A stretch of DNA of 64,000 nt from Tanypteryx hageni (taxonomy: Eukaryota; Arthropoda; Insecta; Odonata; Petaluridae). Shown here piece after piece: positions 22,781-34,740 of this stretch. The translations under genes were made by a program, and so were the position numbers. The DNA lies in NCBI GenBank assembly GCA_028673005.1, contig CM054113.1, positions 169,739,337 through 169,803,336 of the forward strand, in the 5' to 3' direction. The notes beneath the pieces are model-generated. The model did not search any database. It saw nothing but the letters and a program-made list of their open reading frames with translations, and was not told where the DNA came from. Each line of letters opens with the position of its first letter. Within the stretch, counting starts at the first letter, position 1.

Positions 22781-24900
22781 CTCGTCAAAATGGCGTCTCT
22801 CCTACCCCCAGGTAAAAGAGAGGAGAGAGAGAAAAAATGGAAAATGCCGGGGGAGTCTTTTCACGCCGGAGAGCGCGCGCGGAACCACGCGACGTTTTAT
22901 TTTTCGGGGAGAACGAAAATAAAAATAAAAGACGGGGAGAAGACGTCGAAACGAAAAAAAATACGCACGAAAAAGGGAATAAAACGACCGTTGAGAGAGA
23001 AAGAGTGAGGGAGAGAGGAAGAAGAAAGATCATTGAGTGCTCGGATAAGATACAGAGGAGATGGAGGAGAGAGGAACGTGGGAGGAGGAAGGTATAGGAG
23101 GGAGAGGGAGAAAGGAGGAAAAGTCGGCGTGGTGAAGTTGATTCGTCATCGATGTTTTCCCGAATGGGATGGCGAATGTGAGAGCGGCTTAGAGAGGGTG
23201 TAGGCGGAGAAAAAGGCCGTAGCGAAGATCAATTATTGCCGGAGTATTCGGAGGTAAGGGGGTAAGAGGGGAGGGGAAGAATATAGAAGGGAACGTTGAA
23301 TGGGAGATTGGGGGGAAAAGGATTTCGTTTTTGCCGCGAAAGAGAGGGAGGAGAAGAGGAGAGAGCGAGAGGAGAGGCGAAAGGGGGAGGGAGGATCGGG
23401 GAAAGAATACTTGATAACTCATCGGGAAGATACGAATCGGACAATCTCTTCCCTACTTATCCCCCGACTCCCTCATCCTCTTCCAGCCATCGACTCACAC
23501 CCTTCCCCTCTCCCCTACTCATCGCTTCCTTTATCCTTGAAGGAAAAAAATCCGGTATCATTTCACCGCCATTTCTATTTGAAGGGAATAAAGGGGATGA
23601 TCCACCCAACAAATCACCCTCTTTGGCCAACAACCGCAGACCAACTCCCTCACTACTCCCGCTCCTCCCCATTATCTCTTTCTCCTCTCTCTCTCCCTCC
23701 ACCTCTCTCTCTCCCTCCACCTCTCTCGTACTCCGCCCTCCATCCACCTTTCTCCCTCCCTACCTCCGTATCAAACTGGCGCTACATTGGAGACAAGCTG
23801 AGGAACACGCTGCGTAATTAAAACACACCCCCCAGTTACGCTTCCTTCAGGTGATGAGACGAGACTCATGAGAGAAAAAAGAATAACTAAACTAGAACTC
23901 CTCGCCCCTCCTCTTCCTACCCCCTTTTTTATAACATCTCCTCCCCCCTCCACCTCCACCCCACACACACACACGCGTGCACCTCTTCTTCTTCTCCTTC
24001 CTTCCCTCCCTCTTGCTCACTCAAGCGAAGCGCGCTTACCCATCACCACCCAACCCACCCTCCTCGCGATTTTTCCCGAAAATAAAAAAAACACGAACCC
24101 TCCACCCTTCTCGAAAAAAAATATGTTCGACTAATAAAATAAATTAACATAATACCTTTTCCGCACCGAACTTGTATATTTATTTTTTCTTCATTTGTTA
24201 TCACCGCCCGGTATATGGAAAGTCAGAGAGCTACAGATACCATCCGCATCCTCTGCTTCCTCCCTCCCTATCTCCTCCCTCCTCCAACCGTACATCTGTA
24301 AACTCTTTTCATTCCCTTCATCTCTTCTCACCCCATCCCTCCGCCCTCTCTCTCTTCTCCTCCCCTTTTTACCTCACTTCCTACCTCCGTCTCACTCTCT
24401 ATCCCTCCATCCTCCTTCCCTTTTCTCTCTTCTCCCACTCCTATCCGCCCGTCATGAAAAAAGGAGAAAACCTTCAATCTCTCTCTCTCTCATTCACATC
24501 CCGCTCTCTTCACCACATCGCGTATTTTTTCATCCTGCCTCCCTAACATAAAAAGCGAATTCCCTGAGGCAGTAATTAAAAAAATAGCCATAGAAGGATC
24601 GCTTTCCGCCCTTGCCTCCACATCATTCTTCTCTCTTTCTTTCTCTCTCTTTTATTATTATTTACACGAGAGAGCCATCGCAGAGAAGCACCTCTTACCC
24701 TGTTCGGAATCATCCTCCCAAAACCCCCTTCCCTCTCTGTCTCTCTCATTCCGCCCCCCCCTCTCTCTTCCTCCCTCATTTCTCTACCTCCGTCTCCGTT
24801 TTTCTCTTTCTCCTTCCTATCTTCTATTCCCTCTCGTTTATCTTTCGCTTTCCTATTCGTCTATTCGTTTCTCCTGCCATACTTCTCTTCTACGCTTCAG
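22780..24900. repeat. Large purine-to-pyrimidine island
   Basis: The plus strand is GA-rich from about 22800 to 23400 and CT-rich from about 23440 to 24880, so the strand bias inverts near 23420. A 20-bp unit ending CCCTCCACC is repeated near 23685-23725, and an (AC)n run lies near 23962-23974. ORFs up to 173 codons, overlapping in two frames (23296-23821), are Ser/Pro/Leu-rich readings of the CT strand and are rejected. Confidence 0.8.
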
Positions 24901-25640
24901 ATATATTATTCTAGGTAGTTTTATCTCGTAAATTATTGGATTATATTGCCAGAGAGAGTGTGTCCAGGTCGTATACCTCGATCTATCTTATTTTCGCTTG
25001 AGATCAGCGCTGAAACTGCGGATTGGAAATATTGAAATACCTATTGAAAATATCAAGCTCTCCTCGTGACTGCAATCTAAATGTTGATGAGCGTAACTCT
25101 GATAACCACGAATGGTTGATAAAACAGTGCGGTTGTTTAGTATGCTCCGATAGTAGATCCATAATCATTTTGGACCCAGTGGCAAATGAAGGAATTAACA
25201 TGTTCAAATCAATCAAAACGAATAATTAGATTTAATTTCTTAACCGCATCGACATAAAAATAATAATATCTCACACTATTTATTTTTATTGCTTTACTCG
25301 AGGCAAATATTTTTTACTTAAAATAACTATAAACAGGGATGGTTGTGGATGCTTCAGATGAGTAATCCCGTGAACAATTACATGCGATTGTTACATGCCA
25401 TCTATTTCACACATTTTTCACTGTCACGCTAACAATCGTGGAGAATAGTTATCATATCTGGAGAGCACCCTCTCTTTCCAGCAACTTCTATTTTATAAAG
25501 TCTAATGATCATGATTATGCTTTTTTATCCCGTTGACTAAACAAATATCTCCAATAGTCATGAAAATATTATGAAAACCAGATCTTTTATAATATACTAT
25601 CTACTACTAAATACTACTAAGTATTACTATCTACTATAGG
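24900..25640. other. Unassigned stretch
   Basis: Overlapping ORFs at 25023-25229 (+) and 25004-25216 (-) have ordinary amino-acid composition, unlike those in the tracts, but I recognise no domain and have no basis to call either. Confidence 0.4.
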
Positions 25641-25745
25641 TGACTGCAGCCGTCATCAGTGGTGATAGTAGAATCTGTTATGAATGAATCACTACTGATG
25701 ACGTCTACTTCGTATCCGAAATGGACACCTGGTTTTTTAAACCTA
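25640..25745 (+). ncRNA. Pair of head-to-head hammerhead-like arms
   Basis: On the plus strand CTGATGA (25695-25701) is followed 16 bases later by GAAA (25718-25721), and the downstream CCTGGTTTTTTAAACC resembles the sequence after the motif at 51641. On the minus strand another CTGATGA (25653-25659) faces it, preceded by ATCACCA, mirroring ATCACTA before the plus copy. Stem II of the plus copy pairs only partly (TAC/GTA) and the minus copy lacks GAAA. This is probably a decayed inverted pair from a Penelope-like or retrozyme-like element. Confidence 0.4.
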
Positions 25746-26060
25746 TTTATGGCTACATGAGATAATTATTGGGTTTGTTTGACTTTAGTCATAAGGCGAG
25801 CACCGTAATTCGCTATTGGCTTCTTTGATCTCGTCTTTTCTCCTATCTCTTTGTCTATGCGTACCTACAGAGCCCTCTCTCGGACCTCAATGATCTCCAC
25901 GGTGGTTATGCTTCTCTTTTTTCTCCAATTCATAGCAAATCTCCTCTGCCTCCTCGACCGAATCCAATAAATATAATGTTCCCTCGTTCCATACGAAGTT
26001 ATACGGTCTCCTTGACACTATCTTTATTCACTCTTCTCTCTTCAACGGTAATGAAGGGCA
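25746..26060. other. Unassigned stretch
   Basis: No motif recognised; composition becomes CT-rich towards 26060. Confidence 0.5.
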
Positions 26061-27230
26061 ATTAATCTTTATCCTTTTGTACCTTCCTTCCTCCCCAAAC
26101 CCCTTCCCAAATATCTTATCACTCACTTTCCCTTCATATCCCTCCTTTTTTCTGATTTCCCGCCAATCCGATCTTCAACCCACACACACGCCACTAACCC
26201 TCCATCTCTTTTCCACATTCTCAGTAACCACTCACGCCGTTACACCCCTTGGGGCGCTCTCTCGTTGCAAGAGACAAAAAAAAGTTAAGCGGGAGATCGA
26301 GGGAAAAAAGACAAAAGAGAACGTTGCTCCGTGGAAAAAATGGCTACCGCACGCTCCTCCTCCGATTCTCGTCCCGGAGTTCCTTAACTTATCTCATATT
26401 TTTTGTTGTCTTTCCCACATCCCCTTCCTATTTCCTCCCCTCTCTCCCTCTTACATTCGTCTCTCTCCATCTCTCCTCACTCCTTTACGCCGGGATTTTC
26501 GGTTTTAATTCAGATTGCGATTGTTCTCTCGCCAGCACATTTCCAATAATTGTGATAACCGAGGTTGAAAAAAATCTGTGAAAAAAGTGCGAGGGGCAGG
26601 AGGGAGAGAAAGAGCGAAGAAAACAATAAGAAGGAGAAAAAGCGCACGGTTTTGTGGAAGGGAGATTTTGAGTGAGTGGGGGGTGTTAAGGGGAGGATGA
26701 GAGGGAAGAGTTAAAAAATATATATTTAAGGCTGTGTGGGAAAAATCCGAGAGATGAAAAAATAATAAAGAATAGTTTCCATGGGTCGCGTGAATGATCT
26801 CGCGCGCGCGTGTTACTTGGCTCACGCGGCCGTTTGCGTGTGGAACGCGGATCTTTTTGTCGACGGCGCCTCTTAGTTTGGTTGTTGTTTGCGGATGGAG
26901 GGTGAGGGGATGTGGAGTGGAAGAGGCAAGGATTGGGGGAGAAAAGTGGTTGTTTTAGGATGAAGAGAGAGAACTGAAAAGGGCACGTAATGATGGAGTC
27001 GCGAGGGTCCGAAGGGTGAGAATTAGGACTAAGGGAAAGAGTTATTATTATTGTTTGAGTATACGCGTCTATTTTGAGTGCTTATCTGTGGGTGCTTGCG
27101 TGGAGGAAGAGCCTGATTCAAATGGCTCTGTGAAGGGAAGCGGAGAAGGAGAGTGAGAAACGATGAAAGAGAGCAAGGGAAAGTAGGAAGAGGTGGAAGT
27201 AGATAAAGGAATTGAGAGGTAGATTTCTAC
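26060..27230. repeat. Pyrimidine-to-purine island
   Basis: CT-rich on the plus strand at about 26070-26490, GA-rich at about 26580-27230. This is the opposite order to the islands at 14.7 and 22.8 kb. A short alternating CG run lies near 26800. ORFs here (143 codons at 26077-26508) are composition artefacts. Confidence 0.75.
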
Positions 27231-28050
27231 GCTGAGGGAAGTCATTATGCCTAGTGTTGCACTAATACAGGTCTCAAAATGAGTATACAAAAAGCAATGT
27301 CGAATAGTTTTCATTATTTCATATAACAACAAAATTCCAAAGAAAATAATCTATAAAGGTACGAAAGTTTTATTTTAGTCAATAATGGAGTTTACATTAA
27401 GTTTTTAATTACAGAACTTCTCATCGAGTGTCCTATCAACGATGCTGCCCTATCCATTCCTATAGCTGAGTTGGAAAATGTATGACTTAGATTGATGAGA
27501 GCTAATGATAAAACGCATTTAGAAATTAATTACTTAACCTAAAATTTGAAATTTTTCAGAGATTACTTTCTTTTCTTAATTAATAAAATAATTATTCCAC
27601 TTTTTTGGTATACTAAATTTGGGGCACTCTGTACTGAGGAATTGCCATCCCCTAGCTTTCAAAACTGCAGTACTGTAGCTCCTCAAATCGTCCTAAAAAT
27701 GCACTCAGACGTGAACAAAGTCTACCTTAGGTGTTTTTAGCATTCCGGCCGGTATATACAAACGTGGTGACAATAGTTTAAAATAACGCCACCTCAGGAA
27801 AACGAGCCCTCCATCTTAGGAGTGAGAAGATAGCGCCATAACCACCAGTGGAGATGTAAGGAATACTTGAAGGCAAAATAGAGACGGGGTAAAGCTATCG
27901 AAAGACATGGAAAAGAAAATGAATTATTGAGGAATTATAAGGGTCGCGGACGGCAGGGCAATTTGGAGAGCCCGGTTCAACTTATAATAACAATCGGCTA
28001 ATACAGACTTTTAGTTGACAAAATATAGCTCACCAATAACCATTAAATGT
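27231..28050. other. Unassigned stretch
   Basis: Mostly AT-rich with one unrecognised 64-codon ORF (27546-27740, +). No repeat structure seen. Confidence 0.5.
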
Positions 28051-28051
28051 A

Positions 28052-28104
28052 GAATAATCAAGATGCGCATTTCGGCAAAAATTCAGCCGTGATCAGAAGC
28101 GATT
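28052..28104 (-). ncRNA. Hammerhead-like motif, one core change
   Basis: On the minus strand: CTGATCA (28090-28096, one change from CUGANGA), stem II with CGGC pairing GCCG, GAAA (28070-28073), the palindrome TGCGCA as stem III, and TC as the cleavage step. Stem I pairs only partly. The layout matches the motif on the minus strand at 17.07 kb. Probably a decayed copy. Confidence 0.5.
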
Positions 28105-28125
28105 CATCCATAACACATTCTACTG

Positions 28126-28431
28126 CAGGGGTGCGCAAACCATGGCCCGCGGGCCACATGCCATTATGAAAGCGAACCGTATTATAAAATACAGATAATT
28201 TAATATTTGTAGCTTAAAATAATGGCCGAAAAAACCTTTCCAGTGATGTTATAGAGATAACGTATTATTTATGATCGATTTTTACTGACAGAATCCCTAG
28301 CAGTATCTCAAATAACTTCCAATGATAGCCCTAACGTGGCCCGCCGAAGCATTTTCTTCAGTTTATGCGGCTCGCCTAAGAAGCTGCAACTGTTAATGCG
28401 GCCTGCCACGTGAATAGTTTGTCTACTCCTG
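28126..28431. mobile_element. hAT MITE (306 bp)
   Basis: The left end reads CAGGGGTGCGCAAACCAT and the reverse complement of the right end reads CAGGAGTAGACAAACTAT. The flanks are TTCTACTG (28118-28125) and TTCCTACTG (28432-28440), an 8-bp duplication with one inserted base. Internal phrases such as GCCCGCCGAAGCATT are shared with the element at 46781-47248. It has no coding sequence. Confidence 0.75.
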
Positions 28432-28559
28432 TTCCTACTGTCACCATTGACAACGTCTACTTTATAACATAAATGCGTATCTCTCACAACATCTTCCTGG
28501 CTATTGAAGTCAATTAAAATTTAAGGCATAAAGTGAGCACGATATTTCCATTTTAAAGA

Positions 28560-28830
28560 GGTTAATAGTGACAGCATTGAGATAGGGAAAGGAAAAAAAC
28601 GCAGATAGAGAAGAATAGAGAGGAAGAGAGAGGGTACAAAGTGGGTTGGTATGAAATAGGGACATTGAAGGAGAGAGGAAGTGAGAAATATAGCAAGTGA
28701 AAGACGTAGATGATATTATAGACGGAAGGGGAGAGAGATAGATAGGATAGAGGGGTAAGAGTATAGGATAAATAGAAGAATATCCGAGAAAAAAGAGAAG
28801 ATTTAGTTACACCCATCTCTCGTTTTGTTC
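28560..28830 (+). repeat. Short polypurine island
   Basis: GA-rich plus strand, about 270 bp. The 91-codon minus ORF over it is Ser/Leu/Tyr-rich and not called. Confidence 0.7.
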
Positions 28831-28831
28831 T

Positions 28832-29944
28832 GTACATGCATTCCTGAGTAATACTTTAAAGCAAAACTGTGCAAAGGGAAGTAAATTTCCTCAGAGAAAG
28901 ACGTGAGGATACATTTGAGCGCCGTATTGAGGTCAAAATGCAACATTTCAGTCGCATTTTATTCAGCATTGCTTCCTTTTGCCCTATCTTGTAACCTATA
29001 TGTCGAACTGAAACACATAATGTTTTAATGTACGAAGTCCGTTTCATAATCGTGCTAAAGTGAAATTGGTAGTCGTGCAATTCGAGTTAGTTTTCCAAAA
29101 AGAAAACCGTACTACACCGAAAACGTGTAAAACCATGCATAGGGAAAATGGTATGATGAGTGAGAGAATAGAATGAGGGCGAGAAACAGATTCTGAGAGC
29201 GGGATAGGAAGAAAAATAGAGAGAGAGAGATAGAGAGAAAGAGATATTGTAGCGGAAGAATGATGATAGAGAACGGGAAAGGGAGAGAGAGATATGAGCA
29301 AAGCGAATTTGTTAGAACTTGAAAGAGGGAGGAGATTACGAGATGCGCCCATTCCTTTTTATTTGCCCGAATCGGTGTAACGTGATGGGTGGGAACAAAC
29401 GAGCTTGAATGAAAATAAAACGTATTCTCGCCAAAAATACCTTTTGTGGAGAGAAAAATTCGGAGAATTGGTTGTTTGCGTGTAGCTAAACGAGTCTCCC
29501 GAGTTGAAGACTGCATTTGTTGCTCATTTTTACGTCTCAAAAGAGCGAGAGGACGGAGTTTTTTAACTGCGTTTTCGAAAGATGTTTATTTTTTGGTTCG
29601 AGGATGGTAGGTGAGTATCGATTTTTGCATCCGTAACAGCGGCGGAATGGGTTTCAGCCTTTTGCCGTATTTTTGACGGGTTTTTGGCGTTGATTTGAAG
29701 CTCTCTGTCGAATTCGAAACGGGAATAGATCGAAGTTAAACATGAACGTCAATGCGGCGCTAATGCGATCGCAACTTTGTAAAAATTATGTTTCAAACAT
29801 CATCGTGAATTTCTCAAATTCGCTATGAGTTTCTATGGAACACACTACTTATCGGCACTAGCTGAATATTTTTCCATCGGCTACATTTTCATTGATTTGC
29901 TGAAGTACAAATCTCGATTCGGCTAATGAGCCAATGTATCATTA
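28832..29944. other. Unassigned stretch with a GA-rich patch
   Basis: GA-rich at about 29150-29340, otherwise mixed. Minus ORFs at 28856-29080 and 29044-29540 show no domain. Confidence 0.5.
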
Positions 29945-30791
29945 CAACTGGCCCTCCTATAACAAGGCTATTATTACAAGAATTCGGTGCAACACGGTTT
30001 ATTTTTTAATACAGAAAAGTCAGACAACCAGGATTATGATTCTCATTAACGCGGTTTAGTCGGATTGAGATTTGACTTTCAAAATTCCTGAACGATAAAG
30101 AGACGAGTTGGAGGACCCGATTGCCTTGTTTTTAAGCTCATATGACCGAAAACGACACTCTATCCCGGAAAAAATATGCAGTAGAACCCTCTTCTAAAGA
30201 CCCGGAGGAAATTGACGCTCTCGAACACAATATTGTCTTATTATCGAACAAACTATTTGTTTATAGCGGATCTGAAGATCTCCTAATGTGTTTAAATTTC
30301 TTTCTCCTCGTTCACAATTATACAGACTCTGAAATAACTTAGAACAGGATAATCAGCGATTCACTCATGGCTTTCGCAGTGGTTGGTTGTATTCGTGCCA
30401 TCGCTTCTCTTAAATTATCGTTTCGTTGTTAATATTCGTGCGTTCATTTCTTCATAGCTATTGTGTACTTTTATGTATAGGTGTAGTGTATGGCTACCAT
30501 TATGAAGAAATCTAGGAGTGCACTAATCCAAGAATCAAAGGCTGATATTACTCAAAGGTTGATAGTATTCAAATATTTGATAAGAGAAAGACTGGCGCGT
30601 CGCTTGGGCGTTTATATAATGCAAACAAATCAAGAATAAGCATAATAAAGAACGCCATAAAAGTATATGCTCTAAAGCTCAGTCATATTCAAGGGATATG
30701 GAACGCAACGCCATTTTACTATGTGCAGCTAGGTAAACATAACATGGATTCACATTACACGGAATCTTTAGACTTATAGGAGGGCCGGGTG
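29945..30791 (+). mobile_element. pogo/Tigger-like element (Tc1/mariner superfamily), decayed
   Basis: Termini CAACTGGCCCTCCTATAA and, as the reverse complement of the right end, CACCCGGCCCTCCTATAA match at 15 of 18 bases. TA dinucleotides flank both ends (29943-29944 and 30792-30793), the Tc1/mariner target. It contains a decayed DNA-binding domain (30490-30690) but no DDE catalytic domain, so it is an internally deleted, non-autonomous copy. The 847-bp length is short for an autonomous pogo element. Confidence 0.7.
30490..30690 (+). pseudogene. Remnant of a pogo-type transposase N-terminus (helix-turn-helix)
   Basis: From an ATG at 30490 the reading gives ESKADITQR and then, after a one-base frameshift near 30558, IFDKRKTGASLGRLYNANK followed by SRISIIKNAIK. 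The pattern FDKxxTGASLGRLYNxNKSRISxIKK is that of the CENP-B N-terminal/psq-type helix-turn-helix that binds pogo termini. It sits 100 bp from the 3' TIR, so the rest of the gene has been lost by deletion. Frame breaks exclude function. The family assignment rests on this motif and the TIR/TA structure. Confidence 0.6.
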
Positions 30792-30817
30792 TAATACGAG
30801 TATATTTTTTCCATAAA

Positions 30818-31831
30818 TCTAATATATAAAAGGGAATGTTTGTGCGCTAATAACTCGGACACTATAAGAGCTCTCGAATTCAAAAGTTTTATGGGCCATC
30901 CTATGGACCAGAGGAAGGTTTTAGTCTAGGTTTGCAGACCGTGGGGTCTCTCATACCCCATGGTGTCATCGAACTGCTATTTCCATAAGAATGCATGGGA
31001 AATGGTGTGGAGAAACCCCAAAATGCCAAGCAGCACTTCACTGATGTGGATATAAATATACCTTCAAAGGGAAGATAGCCACGTAAAGATTAATTCAAGG
31101 AAAATCTACGCTGTGGCGCGCCGTTGAGGAAGAATAGCCAACGCCAAGATATAAAGGTACAAATGGATTCATGCCTAAATATAGTTTATGAATACTTTTA
31201 AAGGGAGTCAAATGATTTTTATGGAATATTAGAACGTTGTTATTCTCTACCACTAACATTCAAAGACTTATCTCAATATAAATCGATACATCTACTTACA
31301 TTTGTTCAGTAACCAAGATGTTGTTTACGTTTTGGCTAGAAATAATCCACATAATTTTATTGCTGCTTTAAAGGCTTCGGTGCATCTATCAATACGAATA
31401 TTAATTAAGACGTTAAAGCGTAATTATATTAATGGTAAAACTTTACAATACAATATATAAAATAGTAAATGTTAATGTAAACAGCGCTAGTGAAATTAAG
31501 GAATGGGGAACGAAAATTTAGGGCTTATGGTATACTCGGAGTAATTCCTATTTTAATAAAACTGCTCGATTAGGCCAAATATTCTTGAAAAAGCAGTCTG
31601 CCTTGATTATATGATGGATTTGTCATTGAGATACACCCACGAGCACAAGCTTGACTAAAATATTTCAATGGTTTCTTCAGATGGTAGTTAAAATCCCGTG
31701 TGAACCTCTTCTCCGAATAACACATTTGAGAAACTTTGGGGCACCGACAGCGCGGGGCCCCGAGAAATAAAAATCATTTGCTACTTAAAAGAAAACTCTT
31801 TCCCGAGCGAAGCCGGGTAACTCCAGGTAGT
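30818..31831 (+). mobile_element. Helitron-like non-autonomous element
   Basis: It starts TCTAATATATAAAAGGGAAT after an A and ends with a hairpin (CCCGAGCGAAGCCGGG at about 31802-31817), then about 9 bases and GTAGT, before TTT. This fits a Helitron with 5' TC, a 3' hairpin and CTRR|T, with one change in CTRR. There is no TIR or target duplication, as expected. I found no Rep/helicase ORF in the 1 kb. Confidence 0.6.
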
Positions 31832-31902
31832 TTTAGATAAGTATGAAGCTGTCATTTGGCCATTGATGTCTCCATCGCAAACCATCCTACCAAGCAGTTC
31901 AC

Positions 31903-32060
31903 AGACATTCCGTCCAACGACATTACGTCAAAACATATTTCGTCCAATAAATATTTCGTCCAAAGACATTTTATCCGATGGATATTTCGTCCAAAGACAT
32001 TTCGTCCAATGAATATTTCGTCCAAAGATATTTTGTCTGATAGACAATTCGTCAAATTCG
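31903..32060. repeat. Degenerate minisatellite, core TTTCGTCCAA
   Basis: At least nine imperfect units of about 16-17 bp, alternating forms such as ATTTCGTCCAAAGACAT and ATTTCGTCCAATGAAT. The ORFs on both strands here (31852-32131) are Phe/Ile/Asp-rich products of the repeat. Confidence 0.85.
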
Positions 32061-32400
32061 AACGATTCACAAAAACATATTACTTCCATATAAGGAAGAT
32101 GTTATCAGGGAATAAATTGAGAAAATCGTGAAAAAATTTGTTATTCATTAGATATCGGGAAAAAATCCCCTTCTCCGTCAAAATTTAAAAATTCTCTGTG
32201 AAAAGGAGCAAAAAATAAATTTAAAAATCTTTGATTGGGAAAATTACTCTACCCCTCCGTTTAAGTGCTGCCCTGTAAAAAGAACCCTCGTTTAACAACC
32301 GACTTCAATAAACCCGCGCGATCTTTTTTGTATAGCATTCTCTTTATCATCTGGAAAAACTCGTCTGTTACGTATTTTATTTATGAATACTTCAATTCTT
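32061..32400. other. Unassigned AT-rich stretch
   Basis: No motif recognised between the minisatellite and the 30-bp duplication. Confidence 0.5.
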
Positions 32401-32419
32401 TGCGGGAGAAGAGAGAGAG

Positions 32420-32482
32420 AGATTCAGAGATATACCTATATATAGAGAGAGATTCAGAGATATACCTATATATAGAGAGAGA
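32420..32482. repeat. 30-bp tandem duplication with GAGA ends
   Basis: Two copies of a unit that begins GATTCAGAGATATACC, continues TATATATA and ends in GAGAGA. The ORFs on both strands show the duplicated peptide. Confidence 0.85.
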
Positions 32483-32639
32483 TGTCGTACGAATAAATAA
32501 ATTTAAAATTAAAGAATCCTCATGCCCAACTTCCGCCGAAATTTGTATTCGATGAGGCCTCCTCACTTTGCGATGAATGGGGAGCCATTTGCTTCTTGCC
32601 CAACCAAAATTCTTAACGAGTTTCCTGGAGAACGAATCA

Positions 32640-34740
32640 TGAGATTGGCATCTTTTAGGAGGAGGAAGAGAAAGAGAAGGAGACGGGAAGGGAAGAGAGA
32701 AAGACGAGAAGGAGAGAGGGGAAAGGGAAAATGAGGATCCGGCAGAGGAAACGCGACGGAGAAGAGAGGAAAGGAAGGAGGGAGCTATTTCATTTTTATC
32801 GCTCGTTAAGAAAATCGCCCCTATTCATGAGAAATCCTTTATATGGTAAGGAGGAGAGGAGAACTCTCTCTCTTTCTCTCTCTCCCTAGGAAGAGAGGAT
32901 GCTTCTCTCAAACTTCTCCGGAACTAAGTATCGAATGAATGGACCTGATGGATCGACCGATCGCCTCCTTAGAGAGGATGAGATTTAAAAAAAACGAGGC
33001 GTCTTAATTTTCTCGTACCAAGATCCAGTAATCTTTTTCGAATCTCATAAAAAGCATTCATTAAATGGGGAAAGATCATCCCGTCTATATCCCTCTCCTT
33101 GGGCAAAATGTATAGCTACATTTGGATATAAATCAAGAGCACACCGCTCATCAATTCAAAAGGATATAGATGCACGCATTAGGAGGTCCTTCAGTCGAAT
33201 CGACTCTGGACATCATTTCCGCACATTCAAACTCTTCATCCCTCCCCTCTCCCATCCTTAGTCCCCCAATCTCTCCATCTCCCCCTATGTATACATTATA
33301 TCTACATGTATAAGCTTATGTATGTATTCATTTAAGGAGCCCGCCCACCTCAGGCCTTTCTTAAGATTACCCGTTTAAATTTAAATCTCGCTAATGCCCT
33401 GTACTTTCCAGCTCGCTTCTAATGGGTGGTGTGCGTCTACGGAGAACTGGCGAGAGGAAGAGAGAGATGGAGGGAGATATCCACATTTTTGCGACCCCCA
33501 CGAGCCCTCTACCTTAAAAGAGGACCTCCCTCCCTTCAACTCCCTCTCCCCTACTCCCTCTTTCTCCCTCTACGCCCTTAATTTGGAAATGTCGTCCGAG
33601 ATAAGTAGAGAGAGAGAGAGAAGGCAGTACGCTAACCAAGGTCCCCTTTCTCCTAATTCCAACTTGCGTAAGTAAAACGTGTAAGAAACTCCTCTCGAGC
33701 GACTGAGAAGTGGAAGGGGAGGAAATCCTGGAGCAGTAGTAGGAGGTATGAAGCAGTGCATACTCACACACACACACACACATCTTTCATAAACCCTAGT
33801 CGTTATTCCCGCTAGCCTCTCTCTCGTCTTGTTGCTCCTTCATTCCTTCATCTCTCCCCCAGTTCACCTAACCAGAAGTCGCCTCCCGAATTTCCCCTAC
33901 TCTTTTTATTCTCCCCTTCCACAAAAGACCACTCTACTCTCCTCCCTTACCTATCTCATCCTCTCCCACTATCTCTCTGTCCACCAGAGAGCGAGAGAGA
34001 GATAGAAATAAGCTACTCGCGACGAAAACTCGTGCCCCCGTTGAAATCTCTCCGAGGTCATGCATGAAGGATTCTGCTCCGAAAGAAAAAGAAAGGAGAA
34101 AGATATGAAAGGGGGGGAAATGAGAAGGTCTGGGAGAGGTGGAGGTGGGGAGGAGAGAGAAAGAGAGAGAGGAAAGCTAGTTCAAAAGATCCCTCAAGAG
34201 TCGTGAAAGGTGGTTCGTGGTGGAGGCAAGAGGAGCTCACTGGGGAAGAGGGAGGCGAGAGGGGAAGAGGAAAAAGAGAGTTGAGAGGCCGAGAAGTAGT
34301 GAGGCGATGAGTCCAAGAAGAATATCAAACATTCGGCGGCGTCTTGTACATTAAGTTGATTAGTCAAAAGAGACTCACTTCTCTTCTGACTCTTGGAGAG
34401 AAGGAAAGGAGGAGAAAGCGGGGGGTGGGACGTAGTGGAAAAGAGGGGAAGGGCAAATAGGGGTGGATAAGTGCGGCCAGCAGGGACCAGAAGTCGGAAT
34501 GAAGAAACGAAGAGAGGGGATTTTTAGAAGAGGGGAAAAGCGGGGTGAGGGAAATAGAGATTTTGAAGAGGGATAAGATTTGAAGGTGAGGGGACCAGCG
34601 GGGCTTGGAGATGTGGATGAAATAAGAGGGTCCGAAGGGAGAAAAAAGGTATCTTAAGGAGAAGCTCGCTTGTGTTGTGTACGCGGATGTGACGTCCAAG
34701 AGGAAGAGGAGGGACGAAAGGGTCGGTCAAGTGGACGGGA
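32640..34740. repeat. Mosaic polypurine/polypyrimidine island
   Basis: Plus strand GA-rich at 32640-32790, CT-rich at 33225-33290 and 33500-33990, then GA-rich at 34070-34740, with an (AC)n run at 33765-33782. All ORFs in it (60-111 codons) are low-complexity and overlap each other on opposite strands. Not called. Confidence 0.75.

Noticed and set aside
23296..23821. Two 173-codon plus-strand ORFs
   Set aside because: They overlap almost completely in different frames and change composition exactly where the tract switches from GA to CT.
31852..32131. ORFs of 72 and 91 codons on opposite strands
   Set aside because: Both are direct translations of the TTTCGTCC minisatellite.
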